NCBI GenBank assembly: GCA_042408965.1 | Contig: JBHOQN010000089.1 | Coordinates: 1 to 64,000, forward strand | DNA: 64,000 bases | Source: Thermogemmatispora sp042408965 | Lineage (GTDB): Bacteria > Chloroflexota > Ktedonobacteria > Ktedonobacterales > Ktedonobacteraceae | Direction: 5' to 3' | In this document: positions 9,401 to 16,930 of the stretch, piece by piece | Position numbering within the stretch: position 1 is the stretch's first letter | How the letters are laid out: every line of letters starts with the position of its first letter | The notes under the pieces: model-generated | Told to the model about the DNA's origin: nothing | The model's input: the letters and a program-made list of their open reading frames with translations, nothing else | The model's database searches: none | Position numbers and translations under genes: made by a program

Positions 9401-10864
9401 GTCGCGCACCAGGTAGTCGGCGACGGGCTGGCCGGCCTGGGCGAGCAGCTGCTTGAGATGCGGCGGGGCCAGCGGCTCGCGCGCGGCGAGGAGCAGCCCG
9501 AGCGTGGGATAGATGGCGCGCTCCCAGAGCGGATGGCGTTTGAGGCGCTCGATGGCGACTGTGAAGAGCGAGCCGGGATCACTGGAGAGCCGCCGGATGA
9601 GGTCTTCGGGGGTGAGCTGGCGGCTCAGGGTCAGCTCGCGGGCCGCCAGATCGAGATAGAGGGCGTTCTGCTCCACCAGGGCGTAGAGGCGATCGGCCAG
9701 TTCTTCGGCAAGCTGCAGGCCGCGCCGCTGCAGCAGCAGGGCAAAATCGGCGCGACTGAGGGGCGGCAGGGCGTACTCACGTAGCGGCCCGCGTCTCAGT
9801 GAGGGTAGCGTATCGTCGGAGCGCATCCCCAGTACCACGACGACGCCGGCTGGCAGCTCCTCGGGCAGAAAACTGAGGTCCCGCTGCCCGCTGGCCTCGC
9901 GCGGCAACTGGTCCAGGCCATCGATGTAGAGCACGGCTGAGGCAGCGGAGTCTGCGCGCTCTGCCAGGGACCGCAGGAGCCGCGGCAGGGCCTGCTGCAG
10001 GGCGGGCCGGCTCGTCCCGGCTACCAGCAGTGGCGTGGGGTCCAGGCGATAGACCAGCGCCAGGCGGGCCAGCAGGTCGCGCAGCAGGGCCACCTGGTAC
10101 TCTGGCCCGGGTTCTAGCGGCAGAAAATGGTGCACGACGCGCTGGGGATCGGCGTCCTGCACCAGGCGGGCGATGAGGCTGCTCTTCCCCTGGCCGGCCT
10201 GCCCGCTGATGGCGAGATAGCCGCCGCCGGGGAGCAGCTCGGCGATCTGCTGGCGGATGGCGGCCAGCTCCTCTACGCGCCCGACGAAGCCTGCGAGGCG
10301 ATCGGTGAGAAAGCTGGTGTGATCGATGAGCATGGCGCGCAGGGCGCTCTCTTGCTCGGCCGTGAAGGGCGGTGTCTCGTCGCTGACGAGCTCGCTGATG
10401 AGGCGGCGCAGGCCTTGCTCGACGTCGAGCAGTCCCTGGTCGCGGTCTGACCAGTGATTGAGGGGGCGTGGCGGCCAGCCTGCGCTGGAGGGCAATGCCT
10501 CCAGGGTGGCGAAGGGGCAGCTCTCCCAGTCCACGAAGCGCACGCTGATGGGCACGACGCGCGCCTGCCCGGCTCGCTGCCTCGCCAGCGCCAGCTCAAG
10601 ATCGCGCTGGCAGAGGTCATCGGCCAGAAAGTCTCGGCTGATGAGCAGGAGGATCAGGCGCGCTTCCTCCAGGGCGGCGCGCCGCGCTGGTTCGCGCTCG
10701 ACGCCTGGCCGCAGATACTCCTCATCGCTGAAGCACGGCCTCAGGTCGGCGCGCACTGCACGTGCTGCCAGCCGTGCGCATTGCTTGATCCGCTGGCGCC
10801 ATTGGACATCTTTTGGCGCCGCACTGACGAAGATGGGCAGCGCTTCTTCGTGCTCTGAGGTCAT
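6410..10864 (-). CDS. TIR-domain / NTPase / helical-repeat giant protein (STAND type)
   Basis: Signalling or defence-type ATPase of 1484 residues if started at ATG 10864. Residues about 9-155 form a TIR-like domain (IFVSAAPKD, RLILLLISRDFLADDLCQRDLELAL). The usual catalytic Glu of the CxxE motif is Asp88 here (CQRD). A STAND/AAA-type NTPase follows with P-loop GQAGQGKSS (221-229) and Walker B VLYIDGLDQL (311-320). A long C-terminal array of roughly 18-20 helical repeats of about 37 residues recurs as AGRWQEAERVVRAI plus RAEALAALG. TIR enzymes often cleave NAD when repeat sensors detect a trigger; that role is inferred. A GTG at 11428 in the same frame would add 188 low-complexity Arg/Glu/Gln/Pro residues encoded by a 7-bp array; I prefer 10864, with AGGAG at good spacing. 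Confidence 0.85.
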   Translation of the reverse strand: MTSEHEEALPIFVSAAPKDVQWRQRIKQCARLAARAVRADLRPCFSDEEYLRPGVEREPARRAALEEARLILLLISRDFLADDLCQRDLELALARQRAGQARVVPISVRFVDWESCPFATLEALPSSAGWPPRPLNHWSDRDQGLLDVEQGLRRLISELVSDETPPFTAEQESALRAMLIDHTSFLTDRLAGFVGRVEELAAIRQQIAELLPGGGYLAISGQAGQGKSSLIARLVQDADPQRVVHHFLPLEPGPEYQVALLRDLLARLALVYRLDPTPLLVAGTSRPALQQALPRLLRSLAERADSAASAVLYIDGLDQLPREASGQRDLSFLPEELPAGVVVVLGMRSDDTLPSLRRGPLREYALPPLSRADFALLLQRRGLQLAEELADRLYALVEQNALYLDLAARELTLSRQLTPEDLIRRLSSDPGSLFTVAIERLKRHPLWERAIYPTLGLLLAAREPLAPPHLKQLLAQAGQPVADYLVRDALQHLGGLLVRDSAQRYSLFHLKFRDYLRQDEEQPARAYLFAAEEEAHWHAVLAAWCEQGGLERLWQPAPADRVEEERRRYARRHLPAHLFQARQWERLFALLDAGAYGQQKIRLLDPSTQAYAQDLDLGRRAAAWEGWPFAEALAQVPRLWRYTLLRCSLSSQADRYPPEAFALLVRLGRGDEARGLAELVTDPVLKVEAWIAIASQMEEQGAPLQEYRPLYQRASDLARQGEEPERLAFILSERAALLYRAGREEPAGLLAETAVALASTVREASLRARTLLAVVQALAEVGRWREASQALALLPAGEEQVEARLALVEACAQAGRDEEAQEAFRELPAGLGRAEALSALALLAARRGDKDRAQQAWREAEALIRALSGERRQARAETALARSLAQAGQWDEAERVALAIQDDWQRMEALLALAQALVQAADWQEAARLIERIHDPWRSTEALTALSAALARAGRWQEAAARARTIPLLRARAAAQAARGEALAQAGRDEEAHACWHEAEQLITASTSLDERVPAQVALVEALARAGQQAWARARWQEVEQLIRGLAVEQEQEDTLADLARPLAEGQQWELATQVVRAIGRPQRRAEALTALGEALARAARWQEAETVLRAIPLAWGRIEALAGLARACWQAGEEERAHQLWEEAGALVAQIPEDWEQSDALQALVREQARVGRWQEAERLARSIADEWEQADLLVILAREAAHQQRWQEAARVSASIALAPQRVEALLALGAALVQAGLQEEAARIWRESERLIRACETEVQRAELLTALGTALAAAGERSRARQLWRESEQLMLAIPGEGGQAEALVRLSAALSEAQEWEEVERVMRLIPHEWRQEQVQAALGRALAQAGRWQEAERVVRAIAGPRQRAEALAALGQLLAEAGRREQALRLWEEARQALQAVADEHEQAAAALALGRALARAGGNEELLRLVQREWCRVATREQALRLFPLVSRLIALSPASGAACFEGFGWVERFLEGRND

Positions 10865-11370
10865 GGCTCCTGGCTCCTGCCTCCGGGCTTCGGGCTTCGG
10901 GCTTCTGCCTCCTGCCTCCGGGCTCCTGCCTCCTGGCTTCGGGCTTCCGGCTCCTGCCTCCTGCCTCCGGGCTTCTGCCTCCTGGCTTCGGGCTTCCGGC
11001 TCCTGCCTTCTGGCCTCTGGCTCCTGCCTTCTGGCCTCTGGCTCCTGCCTTCGGGCTTCTGCCTCCTGCCTCCTGGCTTCGGGCTTCCGGCTCCTGCCTT
11101 CGGGCTTCTGCCTCCTGCCTCCGGGCTTCTGGCTTCCGGCTCCTGCCTCCGGGCTTCGGGCTTCTGCCTCCGGCCTTCGGGCTTCTGCCTCCTGCCTCCG
11201 GGCTTCTGGCTTCTGCCTCCTGGCCTCTGGCTCCTGCCTCTGGGCTTCTGGCCTCTGGCTTCCGGCTTCCGGGCTTCGGGCTTCCGGCTTCTGCCTCCTG
11301 CCTCCGGGCTTCTGGCTTCTGCCTTCTGGCCTCGGGCTTCTGCCTTCTGGCCTCGGGCTTCTGCCTCCTG
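10865..11370. repeat. Degenerate heptanucleotide tandem array (~72 units)
   Basis: On the plus strand the sequence divides almost perfectly into 7-nt words of the form GSCTYCN (GGCTCCT, GCCTCCG, GGCTTCG, GGCTTCT, GGCCTCT) from base 10865 on. There is one visible one-base phase slip near 11270. The words hold no A on the plus strand, so no stop codon can occur in any of the six frames and long spurious frames cross it both ways. On the minus strand the words read like AGGAGCC or AGGAGGC, many copies of a Shine-Dalgarno-like core just upstream of the TIR-NTPase start at 10864. Confidence 0.92.
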
Positions 11371-11613
11371 GTTCGCGCTCCAGAGTGGCGGACTGCCGCT
11401 CGCTCGCTTCTGCTCTGAAGTATACCACAGGTCCGCCGCTGCTGCGATCTGTACGCTCAGGTCGCTTTGCGTCTGGTCGGATCGGATGGTGTCGCCTCTT
11501 GCCAGGATGAGCGAATCGACCTATACTGAGGCGAGCGTCACCGCCAGCCGCTTACGCACGAAGGCTGGCGCAACCGTCTATCAGATCAGCTGAGAAAGGA
11601 GTCTGTGAGAGCT
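11371..11613. other. Intergenic region upstream of TIR-NTPase gene
   Basis: Divergent region between the heptamer array and the zinc-ribbon gene. It includes the alternative GTG start (11428, minus strand) with only a weak ribosome-binding site. No clear promoter pair recognised. Confidence 0.35.
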
Positions 11614-11838
11614 ATGGCTGACGACCAGACGCTTCCCCAACCCACGCCCTCGGCCTGCCCGGAGTGCGGCACGATGCGCGTGGTGGCTGAGGGCCTGAAT
11701 AGCGTGCGCATCGCCCGCGCGGATACGAATCTGCTGGGGCAGGCGCTCGGTAGTAACAACAGCGAGCTGTGGGCCCTGGTCTGCCCGCAGTGCGGGCATA
11801 CGACCTTCTACGCCAAAAACCCTGGCCATCTCGCCTGA
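11614..11838 (+). CDS. Small zinc-ribbon protein
   Basis: Encodes 74 residues. Two CxxC knuckles, CPEC (15-18) and CPQC (57-60), are separated by about 38 residues and form a single zinc ribbon typical of small nucleic-acid- or protein-binding proteins. ATG 11614 is preferred over GTG 11605; GAAAGGAG at 11594-11601 gives better spacing to the ATG. No enzymatic motif. Neighbours are the divergent TIR-NTPase gene and a small HTH gene downstream, so a regulatory role is possible but unproven. Confidence 0.72.
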   Translation: MADDQTLPQPTPSACPECGTMRVVAEGLNSVRIARADTNLLGQALGSNNSELWALVCPQCGHTTFYAKNPGHLA

Positions 11839-11988
11839 CGAGCGGCCCGGGCGCTATCCGCTGAGCAGCGAGGGGCATGGGGCGCCATCGCCAGGGCGTC
11901 GCCAGGGGAGGGTGCCCCGGGCCCGCCGCTCATCCTGCCTCCAGCCAGCAGGTCCGCAGCACACACTGTGAGAAGAGGGAAAATACCT

Positions 11989-12249
11989 GTGCTCCGACTC
12001 CGGGTTAAAGAAGTTGCACGCGAAAAAGGGCTCTCGATGACCCTTTTATCTCACCGCTCAGAGGTGAGTTATAACGTCATTAAAGCGATCTACCGCAATC
12101 CGTATCGGGTCACGAGCACCGAGACTATCAACAAGATCGCTAGAGCCCTGGGAGTGGCCGCGACGACCATTCTGGAGGATGTTTCAGAGGAATGGATGCA
12201 GGCAGAGCTGTCCAGCGCACCAACGGGCGATGCTGCCAGCCAGCCCTGA
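11989..12249 (+). CDS. Small XRE-type HTH regulator (copy 1)
   Basis: An 86-residue Cro/CI-like DNA-binding protein. It starts with GTG 11989 after AGAGGG and reads LRLRVKEVAREKGLSM, followed by the helix-turn-helix RSEVSYNVIKAIYRNPYR. It is clearly paralogous to the protein at 12916-13176: both share the RLRVKEVA opening, the TxETxNxIAxAL core and the IEDV or LEDV end, and both use a non-ATG start. The C-terminal tail is short, so this is probably a stand-alone DNA binder. Its target is unknown. Confidence 0.8.
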   Translation: MLRLRVKEVAREKGLSMTLLSHRSEVSYNVIKAIYRNPYRVTSTETINKIARALGVAATTILEDVSEEWMQAELSSAPTGDAASQP

Positions 12250-12260
12250 GACGAGCAGAG

Positions 12261-12284
12261 GGCGCGATGGTCCGTCATCGCGCC
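12261..12284. terminator. Hairpin between convergent genes
   Basis: GGCGCGATG (12261-12269), loop GTCCGT and CATCGCGCC (12276-12284) form a perfect 9-bp stem. It sits 11 nt after the HTH gene and 20 nt before the end of the opposite gene. There is no T tract, so it could be a bidirectional stop or a structural element. Confidence 0.4.
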
Positions 12285-12303
12285 TCCGCTGGTGAGCGCC
12301 TGC

Positions 12304-12714
12304 TCAGGCTCGCATGCGCCCGGGGGGTCGGCCGGCCGGCAGCACCAGGCTCAGATAGTCTCGCAACTGCTCACAGCTCGTCAGCACCCCCTGACGCGCC
12401 TCTGAGTCGGGGATCTTCTCGCGCACCTGCTCCACAAAGCAGGTGATGGCCTCCTTGATCAACAGCAAATCCTCCCAGCTCAGCACAACAACACTCCTGC
12501 GCAGAATCTGCTCTACCTTGAGCAGCACTAACTGCACCTGGTCCACCTTCCAGGCAGCCGCCTCTTCGCTGGCTCCGACCAGCCGCACATAGCGCCCGTA
12601 AAAGACGATGATGTGCTTCATGGCCGTCAGATCGTCTGCCTCGATGCCCATCATCACCTGCCTGTTTCCCTGCCGCTTCTGCTGCTTCATCATCTCCTCC
12701 AACTCGTTAATCAA
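12304..12714 (-). CDS. Helical protein of unknown function
   Basis: Up to 136 residues of predicted helix without membrane segments. The core runs from MKHIIVFYGRYVRLVGASEE to CEQLRDYLSLVL. The start is uncertain: TTG 12714 has no good ribosome-binding site, while two ATG codons a few residues later sit directly behind GGAGGAG and would need closer spacing. It lies between the two paralogous XRE genes, convergent with the first. I do not recognise the family. It could be an accessory factor of those regulators, on position alone. Confidence 0.6.
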   Translation of the reverse strand: MINELEEMMKQQKRQGNRQVMMGIEADDLTAMKHIIVFYGRYVRLVGASEEAAAWKVDQVQLVLLKVEQILRRSVVVLSWEDLLLIKEAITCFVEQVREKIPDSEARQGVLTSCEQLRDYLSLVLPAGRPPGRMRA

Positions 12715-12915
12715 AATGACTCATTCGACACCGGGCCTCCAGACATTTGGATTTCTGCATCTAGCCTACCATGAATGAGCGCTATTAGTCAATAGATATA
12801 CCAATAAATATTGCTGATTATAGATATGGCTTTAAATTTATGGCCATAGAGATATGGAATACCCAAGATTGGGATATCCTGGTAAGCTTAAAAAAAAGCT
12901 CAGTGAGGATCACGC

Positions 12916-13176
12916 TTGCTACGCCTGCGAGTGAAAGAGGTTGCTCAAGAAAAGAATATGTCCATGCATCAGCTTTCCCTTCGCGCCCAGATCAGTTACT
13001 ACATCATCAGAGCCATCTTCCACGATCCATACAAATCGATCTCGTCCGAGACACTGAATCGCATCGCCGAGGCGCTGGCAGTGCCCGTCACCGCCCTGAT
13101 CGAAGACGTCACACGCGAGCAGGCCGCAGAGGAGCAGCGGCGCCTGAGAGAGGAGCGACAGAGCGACCGCGGTTGA
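12916..13176 (+). CDS. Small XRE-type HTH regulator (copy 2)
   Basis: Product of 86 residues from TTG 12916 with GAGG about 8 nt upstream. The HTH region LSLRAQISYYIIRAIFHDPY and the SSETLNRIAEALAVPVTALIEDV segment align with the regulator at 11989-12249. The tail is longer in charged residues (EEQRRLREERQ). It is preceded by an AT-rich stretch (12715-12915) that contrasts with the GC-rich surroundings and probably holds its promoter and operator. Confidence 0.78.
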   Translation: MLRLRVKEVAQEKNMSMHQLSLRAQISYYIIRAIFHDPYKSISSETLNRIAEALAVPVTALIEDVTREQAAEEQRRLREERQSDRG

Positions 13177-13762
13177 CCGCATGGCGGCACCGACCGACGT
13201 CCGGTCAACCGTCTCCAGAGGCGAGCGCCCGCCATCCCCACACGCGGACAGATCCCCAGACGAGAAGAATAGAGCGAGCAGCCGGTCCTTCAGCAGATAC
13301 AGGACCACAGCCCTCCGTGCGGTATTGTCCTGTGTAATACCTATAAAAAATTCATACCCCACAATATCATCCGTGAGCCGTTCTCTTCTCTAGAAGCCCA
13401 AACGCAGGCCCAGGAGGCCAGGCCCAGCGAGGAAGGAGCAGACCACGCCAGGAGCAGCGCAGAGAGAGAGGGGCCAGCGAGGGAGCATTATTCTTCAATA
13501 AGCATGCCATGAGCGTCATCAGTAGTGACTGAAGAGCGTGATCGAGCGAAAGATCGTCAGGATAGGGAATGAGCACCCGGAGAGCCAGCAACGTGCGGAA
13601 CCCGCATAGCGTTCCCACAGATGCACAGTCTAGAGATAGGCAATTCCATATCCATTCCTGATATACTATAGGCAACGTTATTGATCGCTGATCTGTGGGC
13701 GCACATCGCTGCAACAGCGCACGCCGCACAGCCCGCCAACTCTATGGAGGAACATATCGAAG
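13177..13762 (+). other. Gene-free gap before TPR gene
   Basis: A minus-strand frame at 13367-13729 has no family resemblance and no good ribosome-binding site, so I do not call it. TATACT at 13662-13667 is a possible -10 element for the TPR gene, without a clear -35 box. Otherwise nothing recognised. Confidence 0.35.
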
Positions 13763-15613
13763 ATGCAGAAAGGGAATGAGAACCACGACACCCCCCAGCG
13801 CGAGCAGATTCTGCGCCACCAGCACAACCTGGCTCAGCAGCGAGCCGCGGGGGACCGTCACAGCGAGGCAGCGACCCTGTGCAGCCTGGGCGCCCTCTAC
13901 AGCCAGCAGGGAGAGACCGCACAAGCCCTGGCCTGCTATCGCGAGGCCCTGCCCATCCTGCAGGAGCTGAACGAACGGCACAGCGAGGCCCGCACCCTCG
14001 ACACCCTCGGGCGCCTCGCCCAGACCCTGGACCAGGCAGCCCAGGCCCGCCAGTACTACGAGCAGGCCCTCGCCATCCGACAACAGCTCGGCGACCGCGT
14101 CGGCGAGGCCGCCACGCTCGCCCGCCTGAACCGCCTCGTCCAGGGGCTCGAGGAGCTGGAGCAGGCCCGCACCCGCACGGAGCAGACCATCCGCCACATG
14201 CAGGAGCTGGGCGATCGCACCGGCGAGGCCATCATCCTGCAGAACCTCGGCCAGCAGGCCCACGAACTCGGCCTGAGCGGCCAGGCCCTCGACTACTATC
14301 AGCAGGCCCTGCAGATCTTTGAGGAGATCAACGACCTCCGCGGCCAGGCCACCACCCAGATGAGCCTCGGCCACCTCGCCCGCGACCTGGGCCGTGTTTC
14401 CCAGGCCTTCCGCCACTATCAGCAGGCCCGTCAGCTCATGGAGCAGATCGGCGAACGCCGCGGCCAGGCCGCTGCCCTCCACAACCTCGGCCGCCTGACG
14501 CACGACCTCGGCCAGCCCCACCAGGCCCTCGACTACTACGAGGAGGCCCTGGTCATTGTGCAGCAGATCAACGACCGCGCCGGCGAGGTGGCCACGCTCA
14601 GCAACCTGGGCAGCCTCACGCAGGATCTGGGCCTCGCTCAGCAAGCCCACGCCTTTTATCAGCAGGCCCTCTCCGTTATGCGAGAGGCCGGCGACCAGAC
14701 CGGCGAGGCCTCCATGCTCCACAACCTCGGCCGCCTGGCCCAGGATATGGGCCTGCCCCAGCAAGCCTTCGACCACTATCAGCAGGCCCTGGGGATCTGG
14801 CGGCAGACGAACAACCGCATCGGCGAGGCCGCCACGCTGCACAGCCTGGGCAGCCTTGTCCACGCCCTGGGCCTGCCCGCCCAGGCCTACACGTTCTATA
14901 AGGAGGCCCTGCCCATCCGCCGCCAGGTCGGCGATCGCGCCGGCGAGGCCGCCACGCTCAATAGCCTGGGCCGCCTCTACGCCCTCTGCAACGAGACCGA
15001 GACCGCCCTGGCCTGCTTCCTGCTCGCCAGCCAGCTCTACGCGCAGCTCGGCTCTACCAGAGATCCCGCCAGCGAGGGGGGCTGGCTCGCCAGCATCCGC
15101 TCCTCCCTCAACGACGAGGACTTCGCCGCCCTGCAGGTGCACATGGAGCCACAGGCCAGCAGCATCGTGGAGAAGAGCCTGCGCCAGCCTCCACCGGAGA
15201 GCATGCAGCGCTACCAGGGGAGCATGCTCCCGCTGGAGCAGCTCGCCTCCCTCGTCGAGCGCACCGTGCTGGCCCTCACCAGCCAGCCCGCCATCCGCGA
15301 GGACCTCACAGAGGATCTGCAGGCCCTCCTGCAGCAGCCAGGGCGCTCCGGCCCGCTCTGGTGGAGAGGGAAGGCCCGCCAGCAGAGCCGCGACTTCTAC
15401 CAGGCGCTGCTGGCCCTGCTGGCGGGCAGCCCGCAGCCGGCCACGCTGCCAGTGACGCAGCCGGTCACGCTGCCGCTCACCCTGCCGGAGACCCACCCCT
15501 ACCGTCCAGCGCTGGACCTCATCCGGCGCGGCGTGCTCACCTACCTCCACGGCGGCGCCGTCACCCTCCCGCCGGAGCTGCTCCCGGAGGAAGATGAGAC
15601 TCAGGCTCCGTGA
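13763..15613 (+). CDS. Ten-repeat TPR protein
   Basis: A 616-residue protein made of ten 40-residue TPR units (TPR_12-like), each with a GDRxGEAATLxNLGxL helix and an AxxYYQQALxI helix, over about residues 25-430. The C-terminal 180 residues do not repeat and match nothing I recognise. TPR stacks bind peptides or partner proteins; this protein lacks its own effector or ATPase domain. ATG 13763 follows GGAGG, though at longer than usual spacing. The regular 120-bp DNA period could recombine and change repeat number. A 662-residue opposite-strand frame is a GC-codon shadow. Confidence 0.85.
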   Translation: MQKGNENHDTPQREQILRHQHNLAQQRAAGDRHSEAATLCSLGALYSQQGETAQALACYREALPILQELNERHSEARTLDTLGRLAQTLDQAAQARQYYEQALAIRQQLGDRVGEAATLARLNRLVQGLEELEQARTRTEQTIRHMQELGDRTGEAIILQNLGQQAHELGLSGQALDYYQQALQIFEEINDLRGQATTQMSLGHLARDLGRVSQAFRHYQQARQLMEQIGERRGQAAALHNLGRLTHDLGQPHQALDYYEEALVIVQQINDRAGEVATLSNLGSLTQDLGLAQQAHAFYQQALSVMREAGDQTGEASMLHNLGRLAQDMGLPQQAFDHYQQALGIWRQTNNRIGEAATLHSLGSLVHALGLPAQAYTFYKEALPIRRQVGDRAGEAATLNSLGRLYALCNETETALACFLLASQLYAQLGSTRDPASEGGWLASIRSSLNDEDFAALQVHMEPQASSIVEKSLRQPPPESMQRYQGSMLPLEQLASLVERTVLALTSQPAIREDLTEDLQALLQQPGRSGPLWWRGKARQQSRDFYQALLALLAGSPQPATLPVTQPVTLPLTLPETHPYRPALDLIRRGVLTYLHGGAVTLPPELLPEEDETQAP

Positions 15614-16185
15614 GGCCTCACAGCCAGGCCAGGTGCGCAACCCGCGCTCCTCCTCCTCAAGGACGTTCGCCGGCCCCCGGCCCGCTCTGCACCGTGAGCG
15701 ACGCCGCTCCTGTCTTGCGCTGGCCTCCACCGCAGGCCGGGACGCTGCAGAGCAGGGACGGGACGGCTGGTGACTCCTCTGCCCTCTTCTTCCCTGCCCT
15801 GCTCTGCTCTCTTCCGCCCTGCTCTCTTCCTCCCTGCTCTCTTCTGTCCTGCTCTCTTCCGCCCTGCTCTGCTCTCTTCTTCTCCCTTCCTCCCTGCTCT
15901 CTTCCGCTCTGTCCTGCTCTGCTCTCTTCTGTCCTGCTCTCTTCTGCTCTGCGGCGACGCTCCGCGCTGATCGGTGCGCTGCGGGCAGCTCGCCGTCTCC
16001 GCTATGTCACCTGGACAGCGCACGCTTCCAGGGACTATAATTCAGGTAGGTATGGTACTGCTAGAATAGACAGGCATCTGGCAGCAAGCAGGGTTGTCTC
16101 CTCAACAGCGGCAGCACTCAATCGCTGAGCGCCTGCACACGCCGCCCTGCTCACCAGAAGCGCCAGAGTTTGCAACGGAGATCAC
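15614..16185 (+). other. Gap containing pyrimidine-rich, A-free tract
   Basis: No supported gene. The central part is the homopyrimidine-like tract described separately. The 3' part (around 16020-16070) is more AT-rich and may hold the promoter of the membrane-protein gene that follows. Confidence 0.4.
15774..15956 (+). repeat. A-free pyrimidine-rich tandem tract
   Basis: About 183 nt without a single A on the plus strand. It is built of variants of CCTGCTCTCTTC and CTCTTCCGCC with isolated G. It makes an almost pure purine/pyrimidine strand bias and can fold into triplex-type DNA. Open frames across it are artefacts of the missing A. Confidence 0.8.
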
Positions 16186-16902
16186 ATGCAGCCAGAACCG
16201 TCACAGCAACGCGAACAGCCAGCCCCACGCGAGGCCTCAGAGATGACGGGCGCGCCAGAGGCGACGGGCGCCAGAGACTGGCGGTCCCTCGCTCCCACTC
16301 CTCCGGAGAGGCCGCCCCGGCGGGGTTTCGCCCTGAGCCGCTGGCCACTGTGGGCCGAGGCTGATCCCACGCTCAGAACCGCCCTGGTGTTCCTGGTCAT
16401 CGCCGGCTACCTTATCCAGTTCACACCGCTGACCAGGGCCATCTGGTTCCTCTCGGACCCCCTGGCTCAGCCTCTGATGGACGTACTCGGCGACGTTGGA
16501 GCCTTGTCATACACCTATGAGTTTGTCTTCTGCCTTCTGTTTGGCCTGGTCGTCGCGCTAACCTACTTCGCCTGTGGCTGGCTCCCCCCGCCAGAGCAGG
16601 GACCTCAGCCGCACGGCCTGGGCCCGGCTCTGCGCGCCACCGTCTGCTACCTGCTGGCGCAAGTCATTCTCTCGATCCCCTTTATAGTGATCGCGACGCT
16701 CATCCTGGACCGCAAGAATCTGCTCATGGCGCTGGCTGATCTTGCCAGTGTCTCCCCCTTGATTACAGTACTATTACTTCCAGCTTTTCTCTTCAACGGC
16801 CTGCTGGCCTTCACCCTGGGCCTGGGTGCCTACTGGCTGGCCCGCCGGCTCAGCGCGCGAGGCCGCACCGATCAGCGTCCGCCGGACGGCCAGCGGGAGT
16901 GA
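16186..16902 (+). CDS. Polytopic membrane protein of unknown function
   Basis: Product of 238 residues. A 60-residue Pro/Arg-rich cytoplasmic N-terminus is followed by about four hydrophobic segments: ALVFLVIAGYLIQF, FVFCLLFGLVVALTYFACG, VCYLLAQVILSIPFIVIATL, then LITVLLLPAFLFNGLLAFTLGLG. The following, interrupted gene has the same topology and shares the LTLGLG/FTLGLG end, so the two look like diverged tandem paralogues. ATG 16186 has a modest GGAG upstream. No known domain; role unknown. Confidence 0.7.
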   Translation: MQPEPSQQREQPAPREASEMTGAPEATGARDWRSLAPTPPERPPRRGFALSRWPLWAEADPTLRTALVFLVIAGYLIQFTPLTRAIWFLSDPLAQPLMDVLGDVGALSYTYEFVFCLLFGLVVALTYFACGWLPPPEQGPQPHGLGPALRATVCYLLAQVILSIPFIVIATLILDRKNLLMALADLASVSPLITVLLLPAFLFNGLLAFTLGLGAYWLARRLSARGRTDQRPPDGQRE

Positions 16903-16930
16903 TCGGCCCATAGAAAGAAAGGCAGTCTGT

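Noticed and set aside
10458..11510. Plus-strand 350-codon frame across the heptamer array
   Set aside because: Exists only because the array contains no A on that strand; no homology and no ribosome-binding site.
13742..15730. 662-codon minus-strand frame opposite the TPR gene
   Set aside because: Mirror of the TPR repeats; the plus-strand frame has the clear TPR pattern.
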